In this document: positions 1 through 13,650 of the stretch, piece after piece
Layout of the letters: each line of letters starts with the position of its first letter
Numbering within the stretch: position 1 is the stretch's first letter
Assembly (NCBI GenBank): GCA_000697475.1
Contig: JNEU01001062.1
Coordinates: 124,001 to 188,000, forward strand
Source: Lichtheimia corymbifera B2541
Taxonomy: Eukaryota; Mucoromycota; Mucoromycetes; Mucorales; Lichtheimiaceae
Direction of reading: 5' to 3'
DNA: 64,000 nt
Notes under the pieces: model-generated
Databases searched by the model: none
The model's input: only the letters and a program-made list of their open reading frames with translations
What the model was told of the DNA's origin: nothing
Position numbers and translations under genes: made by a program

Positions 1-129
1 CATGCGATTGGCGTTCTGCAAATGCTGTAATGTCGTCTTTGAAGGTCCTCCGTTTTCGATGAATGGCATTCGATCGGGTCGGCCCTCGTCCATGTTGTTG
101 TTGGTGCAAAGCAAGCAAGGCCGAAGCAT
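1..129 (-). CDS. Partial hypothetical protein, N-terminal end only
   Basis: An open frame runs off the left edge on the minus strand. The first ATG is at 129, and a second in-frame ATG at 93 could equally be the start. The visible 43 residues begin MLRPCLLCTNNNMDEG and end GPSKTTLQHLQNANRM. They contain two Cys and no recognisable domain, and the family is unknown to me. The upstream 130-400 region is A/T-rich and could be its 5' untranslated region. Confidence is limited because only a short stretch is visible and no splice structure can be tested. Confidence 0.35.
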   Translation of the reverse strand, partial: MLRPCLLCTNNNMDEGRPDRMPFIENGGPSKTTLQHLQNANRM

Positions 130-853
130 GCGACCGGTTTCGAAAGGGTGTATGGCGTGAAGGAAAGTCAAACAAAGAATAGGAAGGCGAAGACATTTAG
201 TGACAACGGTTGTAAAGAAAAAGACAAGAAGGAGGCAGATGGAGATGTTTCTCTCTTTTTTCTTGGGTGCTATGTGACTTTTGTGATAGGACAGAAGTAG
301 GGTCGTTATCTTTGATCTATGCTCTGTGTATGATTGTGTGTGCTACAATAAAGCGAAAAGAAAACAAACGTCCAAAGTGGTGGCTGCATTGGTTTCTTTT
401 TTCTCATGTGGTGGTGGTGGTGGGTGGCGGTGACTGTAGCTGAGGATGATATAATTGATCATTAGCATGATAACGTGCTTTATCTGGAATGTGATATGAA
501 ACATGGGTAGTCGTTTTGTCGACCAAAGATAGGTTCATGCCCATCAGGTCTATGTTTGACGCATGCAGTGTCTGCCTCGTTTGCTGCTTTTGCATCATTT
601 GACGTCTTCACCTTATCTATTGTAAGAACACACGATGACTCTTATTATCATCATTGGGACAATTACAGTAGGGAGCAAAATCTGTACGCGCACAAAGCAG
701 CTCATTTAGTGGGAGAGGACATAATCGTGACCATTAGCTGCCGTGCGCTGTGTTCCCATTCAGCATAAGTTCTCAAAAGCGCGCTGACTTTTCCATTTCC
801 CTCTTCTTTCCTATACATCTATTCCTCCTCCTCACTTTACTTTTACTTTTACC
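130..853. other. Intergenic region, divergent promoters
   Basis: No supported gene. The region separates the minus-strand edge gene from the plus-strand HMG/YABBY-like gene and should hold both promoters. A pyrimidine-rich tract at about 795-850 directly precedes the ATG of the downstream gene, as in several other genes of this window. Confidence 0.5.
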
Positions 854-1353
854 ATGGGCAAGGCAAAAACTAGCACTTCCACCAAGAAAACTACCACTGG
901 TGCCAATGGTTTGTACCCTCAAACTCTGTCTTTTTTGAAATAGGAGCATATATATTGATGATGGTTATCACGCATAGGTAAAAAGATCAGCCCATACAAT
1001 CTGTACATGAAGGTAAAAAGGCAAATGAAGCAAGGCTTTAGCTCTTCTGGCATTGACTCATTGGTACTTGCGATTTGTAGCACGCATTGCCTAAATTCAA
1101 GGCTGATAATCCAGGCGTGGATCATAAAGCTGTAAGGTTCCTTTGATCGTTTCCCCCTTCTATTATCAATGCACTGATCACAGCGTTATATTTTCTTCCT
1201 CCTGATCAAAGGCTTTCGCACAAGTGGTATGTCCCTCTACATCGCGGTTATTATGTATATCATGTTGCTTATCATTCCCCTTCTTAGGCCAAGAACTGGG
1301 CTACTGCTCCGGAGAACCCAAAGAACAAACCGAAAGAAGATGATGAGACTTGA
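854..1353 (+). CDS. Small YABBY/HMG-box-like protein
   Basis: Five exons (854-908, 978-1012, 1081-1131, 1212-1226, 1288-1353) join in frame to give 73 residues. All four introns are GT-AG, and the fourth exon is only 15 nt. The N-terminus is Lys/Thr/Ser-rich (MGKAKTSTSTKK). It is followed by a core with SPYNLYMK, then LPKFKADNP, then KNWATAPENPKN. That pattern is seen in small fungal proteins annotated as YABBY-like or HMG-box superfamily, which are thought to bind DNA or chromatin. The tail is charged (KPKEDDET). The family assignment rests on motif recognition, and the function in fungi is not established. The clean splice structure makes the gene model strong. Confidence 0.8.
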
Positions 1354-1694
1354 TCCATCCAAATGACCTGAACTTCTCCTCTCACCCTTTACTGCAATGT
1401 TCACATATCATATGTATTCATCAACATTTGTTCTCTATACACTATATCGCTCAAAAGTCTCTGTCTGATTCATTAAAGAACAAAGCATAGCTCTCCTATT
1501 CTTCTGATGCGCAATCTAATCGGTTTAATAGCTCTTGTTGAATATCAAATGTGTATAGTAGGAGCGGGGTTCATTGTGTGCGTATGTATGTATGTGTGTT
1601 TATGCGAAAATGTTGTAAGCGGCAATATGATGTTGTTTGGGATTAGCGATGAAAGGGGTCGTGTGCGTGCGTGTAAGAGAAGGGAAGGGACATT
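1354..1694. other. Short convergent intergenic region
   Basis: This is the 3' flanks of the HMG-like gene (plus) and the mitochondrial carrier (minus). A GT-rich tract near 1575-1605 is the only visible feature. An open frame at 1507-1743 overlaps the carrier's 3' end and shows no coding character. Confidence 0.5.
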
Positions 1695-3074
1695 CTATGC
1701 TATGGAGGTGTTCTTGATGACGTTTTCGGGTCGGGAATCATGATCAAAGTGGTGGATGATAGCTTCATAACAAAAGAACATGATGGCTGCATTAGGAACC
1801 ACTCGCATCAAATGGGCTGTCATTCCACCATAAAGAGCAGCAAATCCTTCTTCTTTGACAATAAGACGTAATGATTGCACCAAGCCATGATATTTACGCA
1901 CGCCATTTTCACTCGGTTGTCGTAGTCGTGTACGAATGACCTCGTGGGGGTATGTGATACATGCCGCTACCAATTTCGCTGCTGCTGCTGCACCAATGTT
2001 GCCGATCCATCCTTCCAAATCTTTGCCGCCTATCCTGAAGCGCCCTTCTCTGTGTTGATTCACTGCCCATCGACGTTTCAAATGCTCATAAGTCACCCAT
2101 TGGATAGTGCCTTCTGCTACACCAAGATACGATGCGCTCATGCCCTTGTATAATCCGCGTATGCCTTCTTCTTTCAATATATGGAGCGTGCAATCAAGAC
2201 TGTTGTGGTATCTTCGTGGGCCATTACCCTGCAATTGCAAACGAGTCTTGACTACCCAAATGGGATTGGTAACTGTAGAAGTGACAATGCCTATACAAGT
2301 GATAATAACCGGTCAATCGATCACTTTCCATATCACACAAAAATATGTCATGTATAACTTACCTGCTGTGGCTGCAGATACCAGATGCACCGCAGGTGTC
2401 TCTTTGCCATGATTGAGCTCTGTGTATATCTTTTTGCCATTTCCATATGTATAAAAGTTGATCGATCTAATAAAAGTACCGATATCAGTACACAATGAAT
2501 CACGATATCAAGCTATACAACTCACCTTGCTGGAATAACACCCACAAGATTAGGACCAAGACCCTTAAAGTAACCTCGGATGCCTTCCACTTGTTTGATG
2601 CGCCTAAGAACCCATCCGTTCAGTGTCCCATATCCACTATCATGATACACCACCTATCCAATGATCACTTACACCAACAATCTTCCAGTTTCCATAAAGT
2701 GTCCCAACAAATAATGCTTGCGAGGTGCATGGATGATGGCTTGCTGATAGAAGGTCGACTGTCCCAAAAGCATGATATCAGTTTACCTATTCCACACATA
2801 TACACCCACCCAGTTAACTTTTTACCTGAAGTCTTGTCTTGACGACGTCTAATGGCGAAGTACATACAGCACCCACGAGACCACCCACTCTACAAGATCA
2901 AGGCAATGTGTTACAATGACAGGAACGCAGTGTGTACGATTTAAAAAGCGATCCTTACCCTCCTGCAACGAAATGGACATACGATCGAGAGGTCTTGGAA
3001 GGCTTCTGTGTGTTGGCTTGCTTTTGAGCGGTTGGCAACTCAAGTTGTGGAGACACTTTGGAAAGGGAGCTCAT
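1695..3074 (-). CDS. RIM2: Mitochondrial pyrimidine nucleotide carrier, RIM2/SLC25A33-36 type
   Basis: Six exons on the minus strand encode a mitochondrial carrier of roughly 350 residues. The start at 3074 gives MSSLSKVSPQ and a short N-terminal extension. The first repeat follows as YVHFVAGG...TSPLDVVKTRLQ, then GLGPNLVGVIPAR, NPIWVVKTRLQ, GLYKGMSASYLG and YPHEVIRTRLR. The three P-x-[DE/W]-x-x-[KR]-x-[RK] signatures of SLC25 carriers are all present (PLDVVKTR, PIWVVKTR, PHEVIRTR). The Trp in the second signature and the GMSASYLG segment are typical of RIM2 and SLC25A33/36. These move pyrimidine nucleotides across the inner mitochondrial membrane. The splice between IPAR and SINFY was checked and is in phase. 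The 181-residue final exon ends at TAG 1695-1697. Confidence 0.9.
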
Positions 3075-4179
3075 TATCGTTGACTTTCCAGAAGAAGGAA
3101 ACAAAAAAATATGCGCAGAAGAACCAATGTTGCCTTTCTTCCCTCTCCACCCCCCGCTTTTCCGATCAAACGCAGCTAGAAATGGACAAATGGTGGCTTT
3201 TTAGGTGACACAACAACAGCATTCCTGCTGCTGTCAAACAAAGAAACATCATCACAATGAACACTCCTATCCCCCCTACCACCTACTACACAAGAAAGAT
3301 AGTGAAGCACATAATGGCACCCATTCATAAAAATAAACAATGCTATTTTTACGTTCTTCTTTTTACAAGCATTCGTTTCTATTATCAAGGTACTTGTCAC
3401 AAAAATGGTGGGGAAAATTGGCGGAATGATGCGGAAACAATCGGCCCGGATGATCCGTGTTTAGATGCATCACCCATTAATGAGCGACATCATGCAGCCC
3501 TTCTCAATTGATCCCCATCCTGAATACAAGTATTATACCCCACAGATACCAAGAATCAAATATCCCTGCTATTTTGAATCGCTCATCAAAAAGCCTTCTT
3601 TGTAATTATCATCAAATTTCATCGTTATACTACTCGTTGTTGGTTGGGATCAGTGGTCTTTATTATGCGTGTAACACCTCTTGCATAACGCATTCATGCC
3701 ATTGAGCGATGCTTGTTCCCTTGCTAATGCTTTTGTAGGAGTATAAGCAGTACTTTGGATCACAGTTCTTCCTATCTACTTGTCATAGTATATTGTGTAT
3801 TGGATGATTATAATACGCTTCAAGTAGTGAGAGGGTGGTGTTGTGTGAATGCTACCATACGCGAACCTGTGGAGCGAGAAACGAATGATCCACCCATCAA
3901 CGAGGGCATCAATACGGCACAAACACGTGAGCCATCTCAATGCAATTAAGTTATCATATGATGGCTGCAGATCCGGTACAGATGAATCGGCGATTTTGGA
4001 TCGTTAGAGACGCATAGGTATGGTAGAGTAACCCTGCCAACCCTTTCATGGTTTATTTGTTGTATTGACGAGAGAGTGGAGGTTCGCATTTTGGTGGCTG
4101 GAATGCGTATGTCAACATTGGAAGCAGCAGCAGCAGCAATAGCTGGTTATATACATTGTCAATGACGTTTAGACTTTTT
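3075..4179. other. Intergenic region
   Basis: About 1.1 kb between the carrier's start and the 3' end of the acidic membrane-protein gene. Open frames at 3257-3511, 3508-3705 and 3755-3949 are short and show no domain or splice support. A short CAG/GCA run lies at about 4120-4138. I see no gene or RNA here. Confidence 0.45.
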
Positions 4180-4971
4180 TTAATAATGAACAGTGCCATC
4201 AGGTAATGGTGCGCTGAGTCTCCAACCTACGGAGGCAGGCTTAAGTACCAAAGCAATAATCAAGACAACAAGCACAGTGGCAATAAAAAGGAAGAAAGCA
4301 TTACGACACCGTCGTCGCCATTGCAAGTCAACTGCTTGACCCTCGGGACTCTGGTGTTGCGGAGGCACATGCATTGCCCCAATAATCCATAATGGTGGGA
4401 ATAAAAAGCCAAATGCAAAGTACAAAAAGGAATGACGATAGGGAGGACGTTTTCGTCTCTGCTGCTGCTGGTTGTGCTCTTCATGGTCTTGTTCTTTACT
4501 ATCTTGACCTGTTTCCTTTTCAAAATGCTCTTCATCATCATCATCTTCATCGTCACTTGATCCATCTGATGTTTCTTGTAAAAGTCCATGATCTATCTTC
4601 TCACGAAGCCGATCTTTCCAACCTTGTTTATGTGGGGTAGAGGGTCGTTGTTCGGTGATGTGTCCTTGTTCTCGTATTGTCCGCAACAAATTCATGCGAT
4701 CGGTCCAAAGTTGGTCAGGTGGTCGTTGATGGGGTGATGGGGCTGATACAGATGATGGAAGCTGTTGCGATGAAGATGAAGCCATCATATTTTGTTGGCT
4801 TTTACTATGAGCAATAATATCAATGGATGGTAAGGCAGGTGTGCCAGTAGATGGTGTTGGAGGTGCTGATGCAGGCATATCCTTCCGTCGACCAGGTCGT
4901 TTATGACGAGGACTATCCATCGAGTATTGTGGATCAAACATAGCTTCCCAATCATCGGTATATGGTCGCAT
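4180..4971 (-). CDS. Acidic, Ser/Gln-rich two-span membrane protein, fungal, unnamed
   Basis: A single-exon frame of 263 residues starts at ATG 4971. The N-terminal about 180 residues are Pro/Ser/Gln-rich and disordered, with a basic patch (HKRPGRRKD) and an acidic block (SSDDEDDDDEE). They are followed by two hydrophobic segments: about 188-203 (FLYFAFGFLFPPLWIIG) and about 231-249 (FFLFIATVLVVLIIALV). WRRRCR lies between them. A Phe/Pro-Pro-Leu-Trp segment followed by WRRR and a terminal span recalls uncharacterised Ser-rich fungal membrane proteins. No enzymatic motif is visible. The topology would place the long tail and the extreme C-terminus on the same side of the membrane. The function is unknown. 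Confidence 0.75.
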   Translation of the reverse strand: MRPYTDDWEAMFDPQYSMDSPRHKRPGRRKDMPASAPPTPSTGTPALPSIDIIAHSKSQQNMMASSSSQQLPSSVSAPSPHQRPPDQLWTDRMNLLRTIREQGHITEQRPSTPHKQGWKDRLREKIDHGLLQETSDGSSDDEDDDDEEHFEKETGQDSKEQDHEEHNQQQQRRKRPPYRHSFLYFAFGFLFPPLWIIGAMHVPPQHQSPEGQAVDLQWRRRCRNAFFLFIATVLVVLIIALVLKPASVGWRLSAPLPDGTVHY

Positions 4972-5272
4972 GTTGCCTTGGGGTTTGACTTGTGAATGAA
5001 CAAAAGGAAAAAAGAGAAATTATAGGTTGGCCCACATATCGAATGGTTGTTTACTACCTGTTTGCACGGAGAATTTACACACACTCATTCATCCATCGTC
5101 ATTATCCCCTGGTTTGTTGACTTGTCGTTGGTGGTTGTTGATTGCAAGAAAAGGGATAATGGATGCTTCATTGTTGTCCTTGCCTTTATTGAAAGGGAAA
5201 TGTGTAAACATAGCCACTCCTTTAAATACACCATGATGTCAAGGTGGCGATATCAAACATCATCTTCACCAC

Positions 5273-5604
5273 ATGGCCGAACACAAGGACAAGTTTTACA
5301 AATATGATGAGGCTCTCAAACTCAAGCATCCAAAAGAAGACGCCATTGCGAAGACGCACAACGCACGACCAAGTAAGAAGGTTACACTAGCACAGGCCAA
5401 CAACGACGATGATTAAGATTATTCACTTTAATAGCATCCATGAACTTTGTCTTTGATAGTGTAGAGGATGCTGGTGGATTTGCCAAGGACGTGATCCAGG
5501 AAAAAGGTGGCGATAATGTATTCAAGGCTGAGGAATCATTTACCAATCCAAGAAGCGGGGAAAACTTGCCCAAAGATTATAGTGAATCATGCATCATACT
5601 TTAG
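5273..5604 (+). CDS. Small two-exon hypothetical protein, 89 aa
   Basis: Exon 1 (5273-5372) and exon 2 (5435-5604) join across a 62-nt GT-AG intron (GTAAGA...TTTAATAG) with exact frame continuity. The protein begins MAEHKDKFYKYDEALK and continues KHPKEDAIAK. After the splice it reads FVFDSVEDAGGFAKDVIQEK, then SFTNPRSGENLPKDY. Without the intron the frame stops at 5414-5416, and the second half has no start other than an internal Met, so the spliced model explains both halves. A TTTAAATA sequence lies about 45 nt upstream and could be a TATA element. There is no signal peptide or membrane span. I do not recognise the family. The composition (charged, few rare residues) looks coding. Confidence 0.6.
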
Positions 5605-5726
5605 CGTGTCGCCTGCCGTTTTTGAATAACGATCAAAACATTGTCATTTGCACACACTTTTTTTACTTTGCCACACTTTTTCCCATTCTTTTCCCTCCCA
5701 TCTCTCTTGTAGTAGTATAAAATATA

Positions 5727-6427
5727 ATGGACAATGAAGCACGGCGTCGACGTTGTTCAATGGGTGAAGAAGTAAAATACATATGCCTCCCCTTGATGAT
5801 CATTGTTGTCTTATAAACTCCTTTTATTGTTACATCAACAACATCTGTATGTAGTCGCCACCGCCACCTTATACTTCGCCTGTGCGATATAGCAGGAAAA
5901 GACGATGGTCATTCACAGCATTCTTGAGACGTATTCGACCACGACGACGTAGTAATGGGATGACGAGTAATAACCACCATCAGCCTTATATCCACACCAT
6001 CTTTGCATCAGGACCAACCGGAGATGTGCTTGATCAGGCACAGCAACAAGATGTACTTAACAAGATCTTTTCCCATCCACCTATGCCGAGTGGTACGCCT
6101 GTGACTGATGCTGAAGCCGCACGGATTGCTTCCCTTGAGTATATTTGGGTGTTTCGTCGCCAATCCGAGCACGAGGTGCCAGTATGGACAACCTTTGATG
6201 CCATGAATCAGGTGGTGCTGAGTGATAATCGCTATAGCGACAAGGGTGTTGAAATATTTGATTCGCATATACGACAAGGTCAACTTCCAGTGCTGGTGGT
6301 TCCACATCGTCAAGCTGCTTATTGTCCTATAGACGTGGCTGGCAGTGATATTGCATCTTTGGAAATCGCTTGCTTACCCAATTCCAATAATCTACAGTTT
6401 GTCTATCGAAAACCGCCCCGACAATAA
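5727..6427 (+). CDS. Arg-rich PPxY protein, possible WWE-like domain
   Basis: Exon 1 (5727-5771) encodes MDNEARRRRCSMGEE. It joins exon 2 (5855-6427) in frame, adding SPPPPYTSPV, for 205 residues. The junction creates a PPPPY motif at about residues 17-21, the PPxY type bound by WW domains of Rsp5/NEDD4 ubiquitin ligases. A very basic stretch follows (RKRRWSF, RRIRPRRRS). The C-terminal half has a Trp-centred pattern (YIWVFRR, VPVWTTFD, GVEIFDSHIRQG, AAYCPIDV) that loosely resembles a WWE fold, but this is inference from spacing only. The next gene starts 40 nt downstream on the same strand. The gene is probably real. Its function is unknown. Confidence 0.65.
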
Positions 6428-6466
6428 AGCAGGCTCTCTCCCTGTCTCTTTTTTTTTTCTTCCAAT

Positions 6467-7533
6467 ATGATCTTGTTGGCCTTTGATATTCGTGGTGCGT
6501 TCAAGGAGGTTAGCCTATAATGGTCTATGAGTGTTCTCTTTTTCTGAAGCTATTCCCTTGCCAGTTTGACCAGGCATTGGCCATGCTACCTGATGCAGAA
6601 TCCAGGGCAGCTGTGATGCGATACAAATTCGACAACGATCGACAATTGGCACTTGCGAGTCAGCTGTTACGACGTTATGTGTTTGCAAAGTACTATGGGT
6701 TCGAGTGGGATACGATACGATTTGGGAGTATGACCAAGGGTGGTAAACCTGTACTACTGGTAAATGTTGTTTTTCATTGGTGTACAAACCATGATCATGA
6801 ACCTCCTTTTTTATTGACAGCATCCACAAGAGTCATCATCATCATCACCATCAGCAGACACGTCTTATGACTTTAACATCTCCCATCATGAACATTGGGT
6901 CATTCTTGCTGCCACTGATCAACCTGGCCATCGCGTAGGAGTGGATGTGGTGACCATGGATACACTAGCAACATCCTCTGTGACCGAGCTTATCGAATGC
7001 TTCCAACCACAGGCAAGTGTGATAAATGACAATGAAAAGGACAATGACGACTCATAGATATATATATGCGCGGGGGAAAATATATTATATGCAGCTATCA
7101 CCACAAGAACAACACATGCTCCGACATCATCCGCATCCACTTGAAGCATTCTATGGTATCTGGGCATTGAAGGAAAGTTACACCAAAGCCATTGGAGTCG
7201 GTTTATATCATGAATTGAATCAACTCAACTTTTATAACTCAAAGGAGGTGAGCAAGAAGAAAAGATGATAGGTTGGTACAAAGATCACCCAAAACTAATT
7301 TAAGGATGATAAAGGGGTTGATACAAATGTCCATCACTGGTCAAGAACAACCAAATCTGGGTTTTCACATGGGATGGTTGGATGAAAAGACATTGGCAGC
7401 AGTGTGTTATGATGACAAGACGATATCCAAGGACTTTGACGGTCCTCCATTACAAATTGGTGATGTCTTCCGAGGAAGCGTAGATAGACACTTTAGGATA
7501 GTGACGCTGCATGATTGCATGAGTGTGAAATAA
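6467..7533 (+). CDS. Sfp/Lys5-type 4'-phosphopantetheinyl transferase
   Basis: This enzyme moves the phosphopantetheine arm of CoA onto carrier domains. In fungi the Lys5 type activates alpha-aminoadipate reductase and related synthases. Exon 1 (6467-6508, MILLAFDIRGAFKE) splices in phase to 6565, giving FDQALAMLPDAESR, an N-terminal pattern typical of Lys5/AASDHPPT. Later come the family motifs GVDVV (about 6942; Mg/CoA-binding Asp) and WALKESYTKAIG (about 7165; W-x3-KE-x3-K). The C-terminal GWLDEKTLAAVCYDD resembles the conserved LD-x-x-H region, but with no His. One junction does not close: the donor at 7247 is phase 0, yet the C-terminal segment lies in another frame than the only usable acceptor (before 7305). 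An unseen short exon or a one-base frame disruption must lie at about 7247-7350. Confidence 0.8.
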
Positions 7534-7660
7534 CAACAACTTGCTTCTTTCAATAACATCACGTGCGGGGTATCTTTCCAGACACTCTTTTGCTTTCTTC
7601 CTTTCTTTTTTTTCTTACTGCTTGCTTCAACCATTCTTCCCTAAAGTACAAAAATCTCCC

Positions 7661-8730
7661 ATGGGATGTTGTGTCTCTCGAGCTGCTGATGACGATAATC
7701 CGCATAGGGCAGCTGCAGGAGGTAATTGTGACCCATGACTCTCTTCGACTATTATTCTTGTTTTCTTTTTTTCGCTTTATTCACTCTCCCTCTCTCTTTC
7801 TCTCTCGCTCTCTCTCTCTCTCTGTGTACTTTTAGGCAAGCCCTTTAAACGAGCCAGTCTTACATGGACAGCTGATACACCTATTACTCGGTCCCAACTC
7901 GAGAAACAGCGAGAAACGTTTTGGGAAACAGCACCTACTTTTGAGGTATATACACATATATACGCGATAGTGATGGAAGCTTTGGGCACTCATAGAGTGG
8001 AATAGGGACGACCGGAAATATGGCAAGCAATTCAAGCAGCGGTTGATACATCCGATCTTACGATGGCCCAATCGATTCTTGATGCAGCCAATGTAATTAT
8101 TCCTACTGGGAATCCATCGGAAGGATGCTATGATGGTAAGGGAGGAAACAAGGAAGGGGGTTGTCAATATGAACATGCGTTAACATGCCATATTCAGAAT
8201 TGGGTAATCGATATGTAATTCCAATGTACTGCCTCGTGGATCCAACCAATTTGATGAATGATAACGATGCTACAACAGCTTCAGCAGCAGCAGCAGCAGC
8301 AACAGCCTCCTTATCGCCACCTTCTCCACCCACTGCTGGTTCAGCATCCGTTGCACCTATCGATACGCCAAAAGCATCTGTAAAAGAAAAGGCATCCAAT
8401 ATTTCACTCGCAGGTTCCGAAGTGAGCTTGATCCCCATCACTGTACGTCTTTCTACTGCTCAGGATATCAAGGTGGATATCAGTCGTCATGATGAAACTG
8501 TCGCTTCTCTACGCACTCGTATCTTTATGCAAGCTGGAAACAACATTACACCACAAACACACACTATTCGTCTCATCTACTTGGGTCGTGTATTGCCGGA
8601 TGATGATAGAATCATATGTGAGACAATAGGAGCAGCATCCCCTTCTTCATCAGCAGAATCTCACAAGACGTCAAAAACTGTGGTCATTGCTCAAGGTGCC
8701 GTCATTCAAGCTCTCGTCTCCAAGATATGA
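7661..8730 (+). CDS. Ubiquitin-domain protein, UBTD1/UBTD2 (DC-UbP) type
   Basis: Four exons (7661-7721, 7836-7945, 8006-8135, 8198-8730) join in frame to 277 residues. The N-terminus MGCC is a consensus for N-myristoylation with adjacent palmitoylable Cys, as in animal UBTD proteins, suggesting membrane attachment. The UBTD core is plain: LTWTADTPITRSQLEKQRE, FWETAPTFEGRPEIW, AQSILDAAN, YDELGNRYVIPMYCL. A low-complexity Ala/Ser/Pro linker follows, then a C-terminal ubiquitin-like domain (about 185-277; ITVRLSTAQDIKVDI, TIRLIYLGRVLPDDD). UBTD proteins bind UBE2D-type E2 enzymes. The ubiquitin-like domain lacks a C-terminal Gly-Gly, so it is not a conjugating modifier. Intron 1 carries a CT microsatellite. 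Confidence 0.9.
7781..7830 (+). repeat. (CT)n microsatellite in UBTD intron 1
   Basis: An almost uninterrupted CT-rich run, including a perfect (CT) stretch near 7806-7822. It directly precedes the intron 1 acceptor (TTTAG at 7831-7835) and would act as an extended polypyrimidine tract. Confidence 0.8.
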
Positions 8731-8835
8731 TCCATTCTTACAACAAATACCCTGTGCCCCAACCTCAAATAGTAGTCGTAGATCTCATCAGTATTTCCTC
8801 ATTCTTTTTTATCCAAAAATTACAACAATCAAGTT

Positions 8836-9630
8836 TTATTGCTGTAAAGCGGTTGTAGTAGCCAAATTAGCGAATAATTCTACATTATGATGCAAGATTT
8901 GTTCATCCACTGAGAGTCGTTCAAAGGGTCGCCGCCATGGTTGGTGTTGATGATGATGCTGATGCTGATATCTTTTACGATGATGGTGATGATGATAGTG
9001 ATGATTTGACCATACCAATAACTCCTTTTCCAGATTATCCAGCACCATACGATAACTCTTTAAATGTCGATAAAGCCATGGATTGGCAGGAGAACGCCAT
9101 ACCCAAATAGAAGCTGAATTCAATGCCGCAAATGCCTCCATATCCCGCTTGCATTGGTCATACGAGAATAAAGGAATCTTTTTCTGACGCACAGACACCA
9201 CCCATCCTTCTTTTTGAACGCCTTGATTTGAATTCATGTTGCTGTTGCTGCTGACATGTTGCCATCGACCTTGTTTGGGAGGTCGTACTTCTACCGCCAC
9301 AAAGATACACACATCATCGGTTGATGTCTTTTGTTGACTGGTAAGCTTGAGATCCAACATCGTCCAATCCTTATCATGCTGTACTGCTATAGACACCGAT
9401 TCTCGTTGGCCCACAGTCTTTCCAAGCATTCGCCAAAGCCGTAGTCGGTGGAACGCTGCATTACCAAGCAAGTAGTCTCGGCAATGAGGATGCACAGCTA
9501 GTAATTCCGGGATCCAGCAGTGTCGTCGCAAGACATGGTCGAGCAATCGTTCGGATTGGTTCAACTCGGTGGCCACACACTCATCAAGAACCTTGTAGAT
9601 AACATCCCATACGAGAAGAGGTTGTGACAT
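8836..9630 (-). CDS. Hypothetical protein with F-box-like start and His-rich tail
   Basis: A single-exon frame of about 264 residues from ATG 9630; an in-frame upstream ATG at 9684 would add 18 hydrophobic residues. The start at 9630 gives MSQPLLVWDVIYKVLDEC followed by a Leu/His-rich helical stretch (LLDHVLRRHCWIPELLAVHPHCRDYLL). In length and spacing this resembles an F-box, but the signature is too weak to call. The middle is a beta-rich segment (DDVCIFVAVEVRPPKQGRW). Near the C-terminus is a low-complexity His tract (HHYHHHHHRKRYQHQHHH), which could bind metal or simply be a CAC/CAT repeat product. The function is unknown. Confidence 0.65.
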   Translation of the reverse strand: MSQPLLVWDVIYKVLDECVATELNQSERLLDHVLRRHCWIPELLAVHPHCRDYLLGNAAFHRLRLWRMLGKTVGQRESVSIAVQHDKDWTMLDLKLTSQQKTSTDDVCIFVAVEVRPPKQGRWQHVSSNSNMNSNQGVQKEGWVVSVRQKKIPLFSYDQCKRDMEAFAALNSASIWVWRSPANPWLYRHLKSYRMVLDNLEKELLVWSNHHYHHHHHRKRYQHQHHHQHQPWRRPFERLSVDEQILHHNVELFANLATTTALQQ

Positions 9631-9753
9631 TATATAAAAGAAAAAGAACAAAGGAATAGAAGATTTTATGCAAAAAGAACACAAGAGAAATATACTTTGA
9701 TCACATGTGGAGATGGGGGTGTGAGAAAAAAAAAGGGATGAGAGAATAGAGTT

Positions 9754-13580
<3,827 letters not shown>

Positions 13581-13590
13581 GTATATAAAC
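13581..13590 (+). promoter_or_regulatory. Putative TATA box of CotH-1
   Basis: GTATATAAAC lies about 65 nt upstream of the inferred ATG at 13651. A matching GTATAAA lies at the same relative position before the second CotH gene, which supports a real core promoter rather than chance. Confidence 0.55.
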
Positions 13591-13650
13591 CACAGGTTGG
13601 CAGTAAGTAGAATTCAGTATCGCTTCAACTCTTTTTCTTTTCCATTGCGT

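Noticed and set aside
8103..8441. 112-residue minus-strand frame opposite UBTD exon 4
   Set aside because: It is antisense to a clearly coding exon. Its Ala/Glu content mirrors the Ala/Ser linker of the real gene.
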